A DNA stretch of 64,000 bases from Crambe crambe (lineage: Eukaryota; Porifera; Demospongiae; Poecilosclerida; Crambeidae), in contig OZ004592.1 in NCBI GenBank assembly GCA_963924555.1, positions 1,054,001 through 1,118,000 on the forward strand, read 5' to 3'. The notes under the pieces were generated by a model that did not search any database, was not told the DNA's origin, and saw nothing but the letters and a program-made list of their open reading frames with translations. The position numbers were made by a program, and so were the translations under genes. Shown piece by piece: positions 49,149 to 62,000 of this stretch. Within the stretch, counting starts at the first letter, position 1. Each line of letters begins with the position of its first letter.

Positions 49149-52100
49149 TCAAGCAGCAGCAGCCATTCCTCTCTTTGGAGGAGCTCTCATCCTCAAGTCC
49201 ATGTTATTTATCATGTCTGTCCAATAGTATGTTGCTTTGCCTTGTTTCATGGTCATGGTGATTGAAGTCTTCTTGGATAAAACTTCCTCCTGATCATGAG
49301 AATTAACAATAATCAGCTAGGGGTAGCTACAATATCTATACATGTACCGTTTCTGCTGGAAAGTGTTTTGATAGATACTCCAATGCTTCAAGATTGATCT
49401 CCTTTGCCACATCTATGACTGTATTCCCCTCCTACACAACAATGATAACTAAAATTCAATATTGCGTGCTATATACCTTGTCTTTATGGTTTAAATCAAC
49501 TTTCTGAGTCCTCAGTAAGTATTCTACTATCTCTTGTCCATTGTTCTGAACGGCAAAGAAAAGAGCAGTCCAATTGGTTTTCTAGGTGATAGTGGTGCAG
49601 CATCACAATTAATGATGATCACTATACAAACACTCACTTCTTCAGCCACATTCACATCTGCATGTCCATTTTCCACTAATGTTCTCACCACATCCAACTT
49701 TTTCTGCTTGGCTGCAAATATTAGTGGAGTATTCCCAAACTGTGGAAATAAATAGCATTATTATAACTAGTAATGATAATAGCAAACTCTATTATTACAT
49801 CATCCTGAATGTTAACATCAATTTTTTCTTTTTGTTTCAGACACAGGTTTCTGACAATATTGTTTCGTCCATTGTAACTGCTTACATGAAGAGCAGTTAC
49901 CCCATCCTGTCATGGGATAAGGATAACACTTAACATCATCTCGAGCATAACTACAATACTTACCTCCTCCTTTTTGTGATTCACATCGGCACCATGATCC
50001 ACAAGAAATTGCATTATAGCTTCATGTCCATTCTTAGCAGCCATCAATAAAGCTGACCAGTCATCCTAAGCAACACAGTTATAGTTATGATAAAGCCATG
50101 AAGCCATGCACATGAAAGCATTCATTTTGACTCTGCACTTTAAAATGTAGTTACTTACTGGAGTTGGCTTATCTGGATCCATTTCAGGGTTATATTCAAA
50201 CAACAGCTTCACGATTTCCAAGTGGCCATCTTGACTGGCTTGTAGCAGAGGAGAGTATCCGTCCTAAAAAATAATAGCTAACATTTGTGTTCCTGTTATT
50301 ATCAGCTGTGATCCAAGCATACTTCATCCTCCACTTCTGTCCTGGCTCCTTTGTCCAACAGCATTCTGGCCACCTCTGTGTGACCTTCCTGGGCTGTCCA
50401 CTGCAAACTAGTCCACTTACTCTACATCATTATAATTACACAATAGAAGAATCAGTTATATCAACAGTTATCTTATTACATCAGTCTCCTTATTGACATC
50501 AGCACCCTTATCCAGAAGTCTCCTCACGATCCCTGCATAGCCATTTCTACTGGCCAGTATCAGGCCCGTCCAGTTTTTTTTCTGCAAAATGAGTCATTTC
50601 AGATCCTCCCCTTAATTCTAGATATTATCATTTCAAAGAATTTATCTTACATCTTGAGCATTGGGATCAGCATTGTGTTCCAGGAGGTAGTCTACCACAT
50701 CTTCATGGCCATTCTCACAGGCCCACAATAAAGGAGTCCATTGAAACTGGACACCATCACACATTCATGTAATCAGATAAGAACTAGCTATAGGCATTAT
50801 CTCTTACTTCATCTTTTTCCAGGGCATTAATATTCACCCCAATTTTGAATAATTTCTCCAAAAGTGATAAATCACCACCTTCTTTTGCAACTGTAAACTT
50901 TATTACAATGTTATAATAATCATGTGCACATGCAGGGATTTTAAAATACGCACCAATTTTTCTTCAAAGGTATCCACTATCTTATTATGTAAGTCTTTGT
51001 GAGTTTCCGATAGTGAAATGATGCTCATTCCATCCTATAAAGACACTTGCGTAAGTAAACCACACCCATTTCCCTCTAAATATCAGAGAGAGCAGTAGCT
51101 CTATGTAGGGATGACGCGGACAGCGGTGCATGCCACATATAGACTAATACAAAAGTGAAATTCCAGTTCCCCCACTTAGACTTAACAAAAGCTATCCAGC
51201 CTACTAGAGCCTACTACAAAGTGCAGACACCAGAAAGCTTACCGTCTCAGAAATACGGCAAGCAGGTAAATCGCTGGATTCTTCCTCTTCTTAGACAACC
51301 ATGCATATCTCTCGAACCACTCAAGCTACAGCTATGATTTCTGGATAAATCCACTTCAAATTCTACCAACTACGATCTTTTGTACTTGTCAATCCTTGAA
51401 AGAGTCGAAAATGGAGACACTACACTGTAAAAATGAAAGTGTTTATCGCACACCATTTTGTCCCAATGCACACACTGTTTTTGTTTTTGGTGTGTGTATT
51501 GGGACAATTTAGTGTGCAGTACACACTTTCGTTTTTACAGTGTACGGAGCACAGTAGCTACTCAACACTTAATTATTGGAAGCCATTTTTTTATAATACG
51601 CATGTGCATGTATTTGATATCTGAAATTATAATATTACTCAGCTAGCAACTCGGGGATTTTAGATTCACCAATCCATCTACCGGTAGACTCTATTTCAGA
51701 TTCATCTGCATCCTCGACCTCCAAGTATAGCTCAACATTTCAAGCCTCGACTCGCTGATAAATCATTGGGCTGCTATGCTATTGGAGAACTATACATCTC
51801 AAGAAACTTCTGTCCCTGCATACACACGAACTCTTGCATTTATGCGTACATACATAAAACCATAAAGAGAGAGAGAGAAAAAAAGACCAGGAATAAGTAA
51901 GGGAAAAAACATTTCCGTGAAATAAAAAATATGAGGGATGACCATTGCTCGAAAAAGTAAGGAAACAAGGGTAGGGATGAAGGATGAAAATGGGATCAAT
52001 CTTTTGTTCTGTATATCCAGCCAACAATCCCTACATATACGTACGTTACTGCACTATAATCTGAAGCTACCCGACGTATATGTAGGGATTGTTGGCAGGA

Positions 52101-55100
52101 TATACAGAACAAAGAATGATCCCATTTCCATCCTTCATCTCTACCCTTGTTTCCTTACTTTTTCAAGCAATGGTCATCCCTACATTTTTTTCATTTCATG
52201 GAAATGTTTTTTCCCTTACTTGTTAACAAATTCCTCTAGTCTAGCTAGTATAACATCTATGTCACTCTCATATAGGCCCACTTGAACCACATTACTGCAC
52301 TTCTGTAGGTCCTAGCTAAGGTGACCTTCTTTGGCATGTTCTTCCACCCACTTGGCTAATGCATGAATATATGTTTATGTAGTCCCGCTATTCTAGCTGA
52401 GGTCCCTATTTGGTGTGCCTTTCCACTGTAATCCACTCAACTAAACCAATATTATGACGCATGAATACTCTTGTTTATGCAGTCCTACCACTCAGGGAAA
52501 CCGTGTTTGATAAAGGGTGATGTTGTGGGAAGATAAATGCTGTACACACTATATTCCATGAATCCACCACTTAAGAAATACACTACTTAGAGAATTCATG
52601 CCACTTACATCATCCAGTAGATACATGTCAGCTCCTTGATTTCGCAGAAATTCAAATAGCACCCTGTGGTCGTGCTGTGCAGCAAACATCAGAGCTGTTC
52701 TCCCAGTCTGTTTGAAAGGATTGAGGGAGTGAGAAATATTAAGCAAGAGTACAGAGTCTTAACTAATAATCAAACCATTACATTATCATAGTCCACCATA
52801 ATAATATGCACACTACACTGTATATATTCAGTGCGTTCAGATCATGTGTCCATGAGGTCACTGCCACTGTGTGCAGCAATCATGAGAGCAGTCATGTCCG
52901 TCTGAGTGTATCACAGAAAGGGAAATGTATTAGTAACTTACTAGGGCAGATTTCCCCCCCCCCCTCCCCCCACACCCACCCACCCCCTAGCTGCTCTCAC
53001 AACCCTGAGGGCCTGTAATTCCTAGATCTGCCCCTGGTTGTAGGCAGTCAGCATGCATCACAGACATGAAGTCTTTCTACTCAAATCTTAAATAGAGGGA
53101 CTTAATGAGATGATGGTCCCGTTCATTCTAGCATACCTTGGTCAGCTGTGCATCCACATCACCATTGTATGTCTCTAGGACAGACTTCATCCTCTCCAAA
53201 CTTCCATCTTGGACTGCCAAGAGAAGCTGAGTCTGATCAAGAATCTTAAAAAATGCACAGACAGAAAAATAATAAATGCTTTCCAACACTCTATCAGTTA
53301 TAGCTAATGTACCTTTTGACCAACGATTCCTGCACTCTCACTATAAATAAGAATTCCTTCTAACATGACACAGGATATGAATTTCCGTTTGAAGAACTCC
53401 ACTGCTCCTTCCAGACGCTTGAGAATCTGTTGGGCAGACACTGAAGGAATGAGCCATGTGATCTCTATGCAGTTTTCTCTGATGCTGTCCAAGACAGAGG
53501 AAAGTGAAATATCGAATTCATCACATAATTCATTCCACACTTTATCGATGTACATTAATGACTCCATGGTCAGCTTTCTCCCATGTTCGCCTTTAAAAAG
53601 GGCAACAGAAAGTTTTTTACGATACGCTATATCGTACTTCTTTTTATTAGATTTTATGCTTTCGTATTCTTCTTCCTCAAAATCTTTCTCTTTAATTTCG
53701 TCAGATCTTATCCTGTCAATAATCTTAGTATTTGCCAAGTAACCATTCAATTCAAACTTGTATTTTCTGATTAACTCTTGCAACAGTTGTAAACTCTCAT
53801 CATCCTCGATAAATTCTACAATCTTCTGGAGTTTCGAAATACTTTCAAACTTCCATAAGTGATGGTCAGTCAGGGCCTTGAATATTTTCTGAACATTGAA
53901 GTCATCATTAATGATCCGACTTAGATCCTCAGGTGCAAAAATAATTTTAATGTGGGAGTGGAATTCTTCCATATTTAGATCCATGCCTTTCAATTTTCTC
54001 TCTACATTCCGTAGCAGTTTGCTGTAGGAGGCTTTTATCGTGTCAGTGTTGATATTTTCTAAGGTGGCAGGTAAAGATGTGTCTTTTTGGTTAGCAGAGC
54101 CTATAGGTTTTTTCAAAGAAAAAAATCATCACTTACTGAAAGTAAGAAGGGAGAAACCATCTGTGATAAACCACAGTGGTTCTGATTCTGAGCTCCATAG
54201 CTAGCTATTCTAGAAGCTTCCAAAAACTACCCTCACTATTTGCACTACACTATACATGTGGCTAATAATATATACCTCCAGCTCCAATTGAAATTGAGCT
54301 CAACACTGACACAGATTCTAATGAACTGCTCTTGGTTAAGCTACTTCTCCTTGTGGCTGTCCATTCGTACATCGCGACTTCATGTATAGCTGCGTTGACC
54401 TTATCCCAATTGCAATTCTCGGGTTTAACCTGAAATAGAGTGGATACCAATCTTTGCTTCCTCTCGTCAATCGGGTACTTCTCTATGTCGTTGATGAGAT
54501 TATCAGGAATTCCCAGCCTCTGACCCAGCTCACAGATATTGGAGATCTTGACTACTGCGTCGAGGACGGTTGCCTCCGTAAAGGGAATGACCTGGTCACC
54601 TGCATGTAATATCAATACACAGATGATGAAAGCTACGATTTCTCTAACTTATTATCTGCTGACTGTCTTATATACCAGCTACTTCTTTAGAGTGAGTTGA
54701 GCTAGTTTCATCAATAGAATCCATGGTATCAAGTGATTCATTGAAAGATGATCCTCTGAATCTGCTGGCTACTTTATCTGCTGCTCGATTCATATTCACC
54801 GAAGGTCTCCGAAGAGCACGATACAGTTTATCCCAGCTGGGGTTCTCATCACAATTCAGCCATGTAGTAACCATTTTAGTTTTTTGCTCTTCCACTGGAC
54901 AGCGGTCAATTTCATCCAATTTGGATGACTCTATGCCCAGCTGCGTGCCCAGGTTCCTCCAGTTGCTGACATCAGCAATAACACTCAGCACATTCGGTGC
55001 ATTCAGTTCATTATCTAAAAAGAAAGATGTGCAACACAATATTATACTTATCATGATTCATTTTAAAACAGTTCAGCTATGATGTCCAGTTATGCGTTAT

Positions 55101-55750
55101 GTTATTCCATGTACGTACCATTACTGCCACCATTTTTGTGAGGATGAGTGGGTGAGAATACATCATCGGGTCCTTTTGATGATGAGCTGGAGGAGTTATG
55201 CGAGCGATGGCGGGGCCAGGCCCCAGGAATGACAGGGCAGGAGTGTCGTCTTGAGGAACAGTCTGCTGCATGGTGGATGATCTTTCTTTCAAGTGCATGG
55301 TTGAAATTTACTAGCTAGCTGCTGGTTACAGTTACTTACCTTCAGTGGCATCATAGCCAAAGCTGGATGATCTGTGTGAATATTTTCGATGTTGTTTTTC
55401 TGTGGGGGGAAAATGCTTGCTTTAGCAATAAAACTAGCAGTCAGTGTACCTTCTTCATAAGTTTTCTCTAGCAGTTCCACCATGCTTTCTCTACTGGGCT
55501 CTTTGCGGAGAATTGTTATGAATTCATGGTATCTTTCTTGTTTCATTTTAATTTGGTGCAAAATGTTGTCAATAAGTTCACCTGCTTTTGTATGGTCATC
55601 AACTCCTATTAATCTCATTTTCTTAGAAGCTGGTTCTGAAATGAAGTCATCAGCTAACAAATCATCAGCTATTGACAGATCCAGAGACAACTCTGACTTG
55701 AGTTGAGAAAGACACTTTCGAATAGTAGCATACTCAAGCGTCGTCATCAT
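49149..55750 (-). CDS. Gene B: CARD-Death-Death-X-ankyrin protein
   Basis: The start is MMTTLEYATIRK at 55750 (longer readings lack an ATG). The CARD (about 55450-55750) ends YHEFITILRKEPSRESMVEL. A short linker exon sits at ~55340-55400. Death domain 1 (about 54678-55018) has SNWRNLGTQLGIESSKLDEI and SWDKLYRALRRP. Death domain 2 (about 54275-54602) has ELGQRLGIPDNLINDIEKYP and NCNWDKVNAAI. The X domain exon (~53313-54105) has SIRENCIEITWLIPSV. About 11-12 ankyrin exons follow, ending with a tail exon (KATYYWTDMINNMDLRM) and TGA at 49149-49151. An intron between 51036 and 52610 is swollen by mobile elements. A signalling adaptor or sensor role is inferred from domains; paralogous to genes A, C and D. 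Confidence 0.8.
51104..52224. mobile_element. Composite repeat insertion in gene B intron
   Basis: The left part (51100-51242) and right part (52074-52224) together correspond to the 40284-40590 family. About 800 bp lie between, including an inverse copy of the right part (51895-52040). So 51895-52224 is a large near-palindrome with arms of about 145 bp around a short AT/CG centre. A different MITE (51421-51544) is nested inside. No transposase is seen. The foldback structure suggests either a second, inverted insertion or a hairpin-derived rearrangement. Confidence 0.65.
51421..51544. mobile_element. MITE, TACACTGTAAAAA family, copy 1
   Basis: A 124-bp element with 22-bp terminal inverted repeats (TACACTGTAAAAATGAAAGT on the left, one mismatch on the right). 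Internal sequence GTGTGTATTGGGACAATTT is shared with the copy at 58732-58857. Noncoding. It lies nested in the composite insertion. Confidence 0.8.
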
Positions 55751-56053
55751 GGAGGATCTCACTACTGGCAACTTTAGGGGCGGGATCCGGGATAATAGGT
55801 ACTGCAAACTTTACCACAAGAATTAGTGCCCAAGAAAATAAAGGAATGACTGTCATTATTTGAGAAGATACTGAAGGATTATTCTAACAGAGTGACGTTT
55901 TGAATGAAGACAGTGGCAAAGGAGTAAAGCCCGTGGAGATTAGAACTCCACTCAACTTATTTCCACTTACATGTATTAAAATTTAAATAATAAAAAGATG
56001 ACGTCACCAGTCACATCTTGCGCTTTTGACCAGCTAGCTAGCTAGCTATAGCG
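55751..56053. promoter_or_regulatory. Shared promoter of genes B and C with perfect CRE
   Basis: Only 303 bp separate the divergent start codons of B and C. A perfect palindromic TGACGTCA (CREB/ATF site) lies at 55999-56006, about 48 bp before the gene C ATG. A (GCTA)n stretch follows at 56032-56049. Co-regulation of the pair is inferred from the arrangement. Confidence 0.5.
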
Positions 56054-59000
56054 ATGGCGACACTTGAGTACGCTACTATTCTGAAATGTCGTCCTCAGCT
56101 AAAGGAGTTGTTGGCTTTCGATTCATCAGTGGCTGATGATTTGTTAACTGAAGGATTCATTCCAGCACCAGCTTCGAAGAAAATGAAAATTTCAGAATCA
56201 GATTGTATCCAAACAGGTGAACTCGTTGACAGCATTTTGCACCGAATTAAAATGAAACAAGAAAGATACCATGAATTCATAACAATACTCCGCAAAGATC
56301 CCAGTAGAGAAAGCATGGTGGAACTACTAGAAAAAACTTATTCAGGTACCAAGCTTAAAATCCATAGACAATAATATAGCTATAGCTAAAGGTACAAAAT
56401 TCTTTTCCTACAGAATATAGGTTCCAACCATCCAGCTTGAGTTATGATACCACTGAGGGTATGGTACTTGGGTGGGCTGGGACAAATATGGAGCAGACAA
56501 TTAATATAAATCCGCTATACCATGATGTTAGAGCTCTTCTACACGCTTGCCAAGAAGGACAGTCAGATAAAGTGATATCTCAAGCTGATAAGCTTACTCA
56601 GCTTACTCTGATCTCTCTTGCTGAAGATGAGGATAATTTGACTGATTTCAAAAGATACCTGAAAATATTCATTCGGTTGGTTAGAAGCCTTGCTCCTTCC
56701 CTGACTCAATTTGATTTTAACAGTACTCCGATCTTTACTGATTGGAATTTGCTTGACAAAGTATGCCAAGGTGAGACTCTACTTCATAAAGCATGCAAAG
56801 GTGGTCATGCAGACTTAGTGCAAATACTCATTGATGAGAATGAGGCAGATTTTAAGGCTCAAGACATCAAGAAACATATGCCTCTACATTTAGCTGCTTT
56901 GCACGGACATATAGAATTAGTGGAAAAGTACATTTCTAGCCACTCAACTGTAGGAGATGCCGAGTCTACCACACTACTGCACATGGCATGTCAAGGTGGC
57001 CATATCAGGTTAGTAAGAAGACTAATAAAAAAATATGCTGCTGATGTCAATGCTCGAGATTTCAACAAGAACACACCCCTGAGTCTAGCAGTGTGGAAAG
57101 GGCACAGAAATGTGGTCCACGAGCTGATTGAAGTGTTCAAATGTGATCGCTATGTCAAGGGCTTCAAGAAAAGAACGCTACTTCACCAAGCATGTCTGGG
57201 AGGCCACCTCAAATTAACCGATATGCTTATTTCAAAATATACATTTCGACTTCATATCAAAGATAAGAGCAAGAATGCTCCAATCTGTTTAGCTGCTCGT
57301 AAAGGTCACAGAAGGCTTGTTACTCAGCTAATTGACAGATATGAATGTGATCCCAACATTATCGGCTCAGCTGGTAAAATGTTACTCCATCATGCTTGTG
57401 AAGGTGGTCATCTTGAATTAGCTCGGATTCTTATCAGTAAATATGGATTGAATTTAAATGCTGAGGATAAATATGGTAATACACCACTGAAATTAGCTGT
57501 CCTGCATAACCACAGCTCCAAATGGAATGTAACTTGAATCTAGCACTTCAGCATACATGGGCTTTATATTTTATTGTTTTATGTTGCACACAGATATTAG
57601 AATCACTGTTACTATTTGCTGCTGAACATGGTGGACGCTTGCAGGACATTGATCTTTTGATACAACTTGGGGCTGACATCAACACACAAAATGAGGTATT
57701 TCTGACCTTATAACACTACCTGACACTTACCAATATTCACTGCATATCTTCACCTCCTTTTAGTGCTATAATTATAATTATCAAGAGGACTTAGCTATTA
57801 GAATTAGAACAGACTATGTATAAATAAAGCTTTGCATGCATGAATCTATGAACACACCAAAATTTAACTTTTATTGGACTTTGTCATGCCCAGCTTGAAC
57901 TTTAAATCACATAAAGTTTGAGTGTGCTAGCTACAACCCACCCACGCAGCACAGGGCAGGGGTTGGGTGCTGACCTAGCAGGGCAGCTAGGAGCAAACTG
58001 GCATGCAGAATGCTAGCCTGCACAGCTTGGAAGTTCTGCCTTTTTTAGCTTGGTTGGGTTTGAAATGTGGAATGTGGTCAATGAAAACATGCACTGTGGT
58101 CAAATAATAATATTAAAATTCCACGTTTCAAAACCAACAAGCTTTTCTGAGAGTAGCTAGTATAAAAACAGAACATTCTAGCTGGTATTTTGCATGCTGC
58201 CTTCTTTGATCTTCGGACTGGGCAGACACAAACCTCGTGCTCAGGATACATCCCTCACACTCTGGGATATAACTATTCTTGATTACACAGACTGGGAGAA
58301 CAGCTCTGATGTTTGCTGCACAGCATGACCACAGGGTGCTATTTGAATTTCTGCGAAATCAAGGAGCTGACATGTATCTACAGGATAATGTAAGTGGCAT
58401 GGATTCCTTTAAGTATAGTGGGAGTTCTTATAAGTGGTGGATTCATGTATATGCACTTATCTTCCCACAACATCACCCTTTATCAAGCATGATGTTTCCT
58501 GAGTGGTAGGACTGCATGTCATATACAGTAGTTTGCAGAACCTGTAGTTGTCATGCATAAGGTAGAGATAGGCAGCGGCTCTGAAATAGCTAGTGGCTCC
58601 ACCTATTCCTGCCTGATGCATGACTGCAAACTACTGTAGCATCGCCCACAGAAGTGCAGTATTGGTTAGCTGAGCGATAGGACTGCATAAATAAGAGTAG
58701 CATAGCTAGTCAAGTGGGTGAACCTGCCCTATACACTGTAAAAATGAAAGTCTTTACTGCACATCATTAAATTTTTATCCCAATACACTGTTTTGTTTTT
58801 AGTGTGTGTATTGGGACAATTTAGTGTGCAGTACACACTTTCATTTTTATAGTCTGAGGACCTGCAGAAGTGCAATTGGGGAATTCATGCAATGAATGAA
58901 TATTACAGTGGAACTTTGAAAGGGTGACTTTATGGTACGCAGGATTGGAAACAGGTCACATGCGCCCATAACAACAATACGTGTAGGTAGCCAAACAAAC

Positions 59001-62000
59001 AAGGGAGAAGTACATGTAGTGTGTTGCTAAACTATAGCCAATTGATGCAATGAGTGAGGTAGTACATGTAGCTACAGTGTTAAACAAGCATAGTTCTTGA
59101 AAAGGCTAGTTACTCAGGGTATAATAGAGTAAACACAGGTAGTTAGACTTTGTGGACCTCTGGAGCTTGGATGTTGAAAGTATAGTCTCTTTTTTTCCAC
59201 TAATTTGTTAGGTAGTGATCATTCATATGTACATATGTACTTTTTAAAGGTGCCTGTAAAAGAATGATGTCAGTATTACTGTATTCTTCATGGCCAGCTG
59301 TCCAAATTGTAGTACTGTCGCTTTATACACAGAATGATAATAACAAGTACTGATAAGGCACTGCTGAATGGGGATCAAGATGAAGAGCAAAGCTGGCCCA
59401 GTGTATCCCTTTCTGCCCTTTGATACAAGAAGGCATATCATCTCCTCACATAAATTAATTTTCAGAACAACATAGTGAAAATGGCTTCTTACACCAAATG
59501 GTGTGCCATCTCCAGCCCTGCACAAATTAAAACTACTTGAGTACATACTCATTTTATACCAAAAGTAAGGCAGCTAGACTTCTATTTTAGTACTGAGAGT
59601 GCCACAAAATTTTTCAGTCACCTGTTTCCACAATATCTTTCTTCCATAAAGTACTACAGCTATAAGCCTTTTCATTTATTATTGTTGCGCTAAATACCTT
59701 GCCTTTCACCTCTTTTCTTACTTTAGTATAAGATTTCTCTGTTTGCCAGGTGCCTACACAGAGTGTCCTATAGATTATATGTGCGCATGCCCTGTTTCTA
59801 ATTCTGTGTACATGTGTATGTAGTCTGTAATGCTGCTAGTTAGACTTGAGGAAATTGTTAAAAGAAATGGGTGTGGTTTGTTTAATCATTAAGTGTCTTT
59901 ATAGGATGGAATGAGCATCATTTCACTATCAGAACCTCACAAAGACCTCCATAATCAGATAGTGGATATCTTTGAAGAAATATTGGTAAGTAGCTAGCTA
60001 GCTAATAATATTATGTACAACATCCTCAAAGGCAAGCTTGAGCATCAGCTGGTAAGTAAGTTGGCTCACACATGGAGACTGGTTGTCCAGTGGCTATTCT
60101 AGTGATTACTTGTAACTATGCACATGCAATGTTACAATGTAGTGCCTTGAGGTCCTGGGTAGTAGGTTACTGTGAAATGTGGTCACTTTTCTAATGCAGC
60201 TAGTTCCAGGGGTGGCCATAATATTGCTATAACTTTGTTTAGGTCAATTCTGCAAAGGAAGGGAACCTAAGTTTGGTGGAAGTGGTCTTGAGGATGGGAG
60301 CCAATGTAAATGCTACAGGTCCAGCAAAGGTATCCCCCCCCCCCCCCATGTCACTATGTATACCCTATGTCACTACACCATGTCACTACCATGTCACTAT
60401 GTCACTAATGTACCTTATGTCACTATGTATACCCCATGTCACTATGCATACCCTATGTATACCCTGTCACTATGTATACCCTATGTCACTATGTATACCC
60501 TATGTCACTATGTATATACCCTATGTCACTATGCATACCCTATGTCACTATGTATACCCTATGTCACTAAGCATACCCTATGTCACTATGTATACCCTAT
60601 GTCACTATGTATACCCTATGTCACTATGTATACCCTATGTCACCTAAGTAGTAAAACTGTAAGTTAGTGCTGTCCGAACTGCTCAATACAATGTTCTCTG
60701 AAGTGCATGGACATACTACTGGGTCCAAAGTTCAGGATGTTTATTGCACGACTGTCCATATCGAAATGTAGATAAGCATCAAAAGAAACAGACCACAAGC
60801 TAATACTCACTGTCCACTCCACTAAGTCCACTGTTGTAGCAAAACAAAAAAATGTCAATGCCTAAATGGGTGTCTTGTGCGGCTAGAGATTGTGGTCATC
60901 TTTCCTTACAGGAGGGGTGGACACCACTCATGTGGGCCAGCTGGCATGGTCACCTTGAAGTTGTTGGACACTTACTCAAGTTTAACCCTGATGTGAATGT
61001 AGCTGCTAAGGTAGCCATCCTGTACTATACTGACTGCATCATCCTGTACTGACTCTGTCTGCAGGTGGGATGGACAGCTCTCATTCTTGCCAGCAGAGAA
61101 GGCCACTGTGAAATTATTGATGCTTTGATAAATCACGGAGCAGATATTGACCAAAAGACAGAAGTAAGGTTCATTCTTCTTCAGTTAATTTCATTATTTG
61201 ATTTGTTGTTGTTGTTGTTTATTGTTCATTTTGTTTATTTATCAGAAAGGCTGGAGTAGTTTGATGATGGCTGCAGCCCTGGGAAGGACCCAAGCAGGCA
61301 AGATTCTCCTAGAAAGAGGAGCTAAAATAGATTGTCAAGATCTGGTTAGTATATAATTTGCATGAAGAAATGAAGATTACGCGTCTTTTATGACTACTAG
61401 GGAGGATACACTCCGCTTGGTCAGGCCTGCCAAGATGGCCACTCCGACTTTGTTAACATGCTGATAGAGCACAATCCCAATCTCGATGTGAATATTCAGA
61501 CATTGGTATAAGTTAGCTAAGCTATAACCATTTCAACACTGTCCTTCGATCTCTTGATACTCCTGCAGGGCTCATGGACACCGCTGATGCTGGCATGCAG
61601 AAAGGGCCACTTAAACGTAGCCGAAGTACTGATAAGAAACAAAGTAGACATTGATTTACAGAAACCAGTATGTGCCCAAACTCTTTAACTAGATAATTAT
61701 TATTTATTTTCAGCATGTGAAATTGTCTATAGGATGGTGTGAATGCTCTCCACATAGCCAGCTATGCTGGATACAATAAAACAGTCTGTTACCTGGTGCA
61801 AAACAAGGCCAATGTAGACATTGCAGACATTGTAATTCACAGGAACAGGCTGTACATTGTGACTTGTAGATGAGTATTATTATGCCATGCAGCATGGAAT
61901 GACTGCTCTGATATTTGCTGCAAAGCAAGGGCATGTTGAAGTGTTTAAAACTCTGCTGTGGAACGGGAAGGCTAATTTGAATCTCCAAGAAAAGGTATAG

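Noticed and set aside
59244-59552. 102-codon minus frame within gene C intron
   Set aside because: No conserved features, domain or splice support.
60345-60648. Long open frames rich in CIPYVTM on the plus strand
   Set aside because: They are read-through of a 19-bp minisatellite in a gene C intron and appear in more than one frame.
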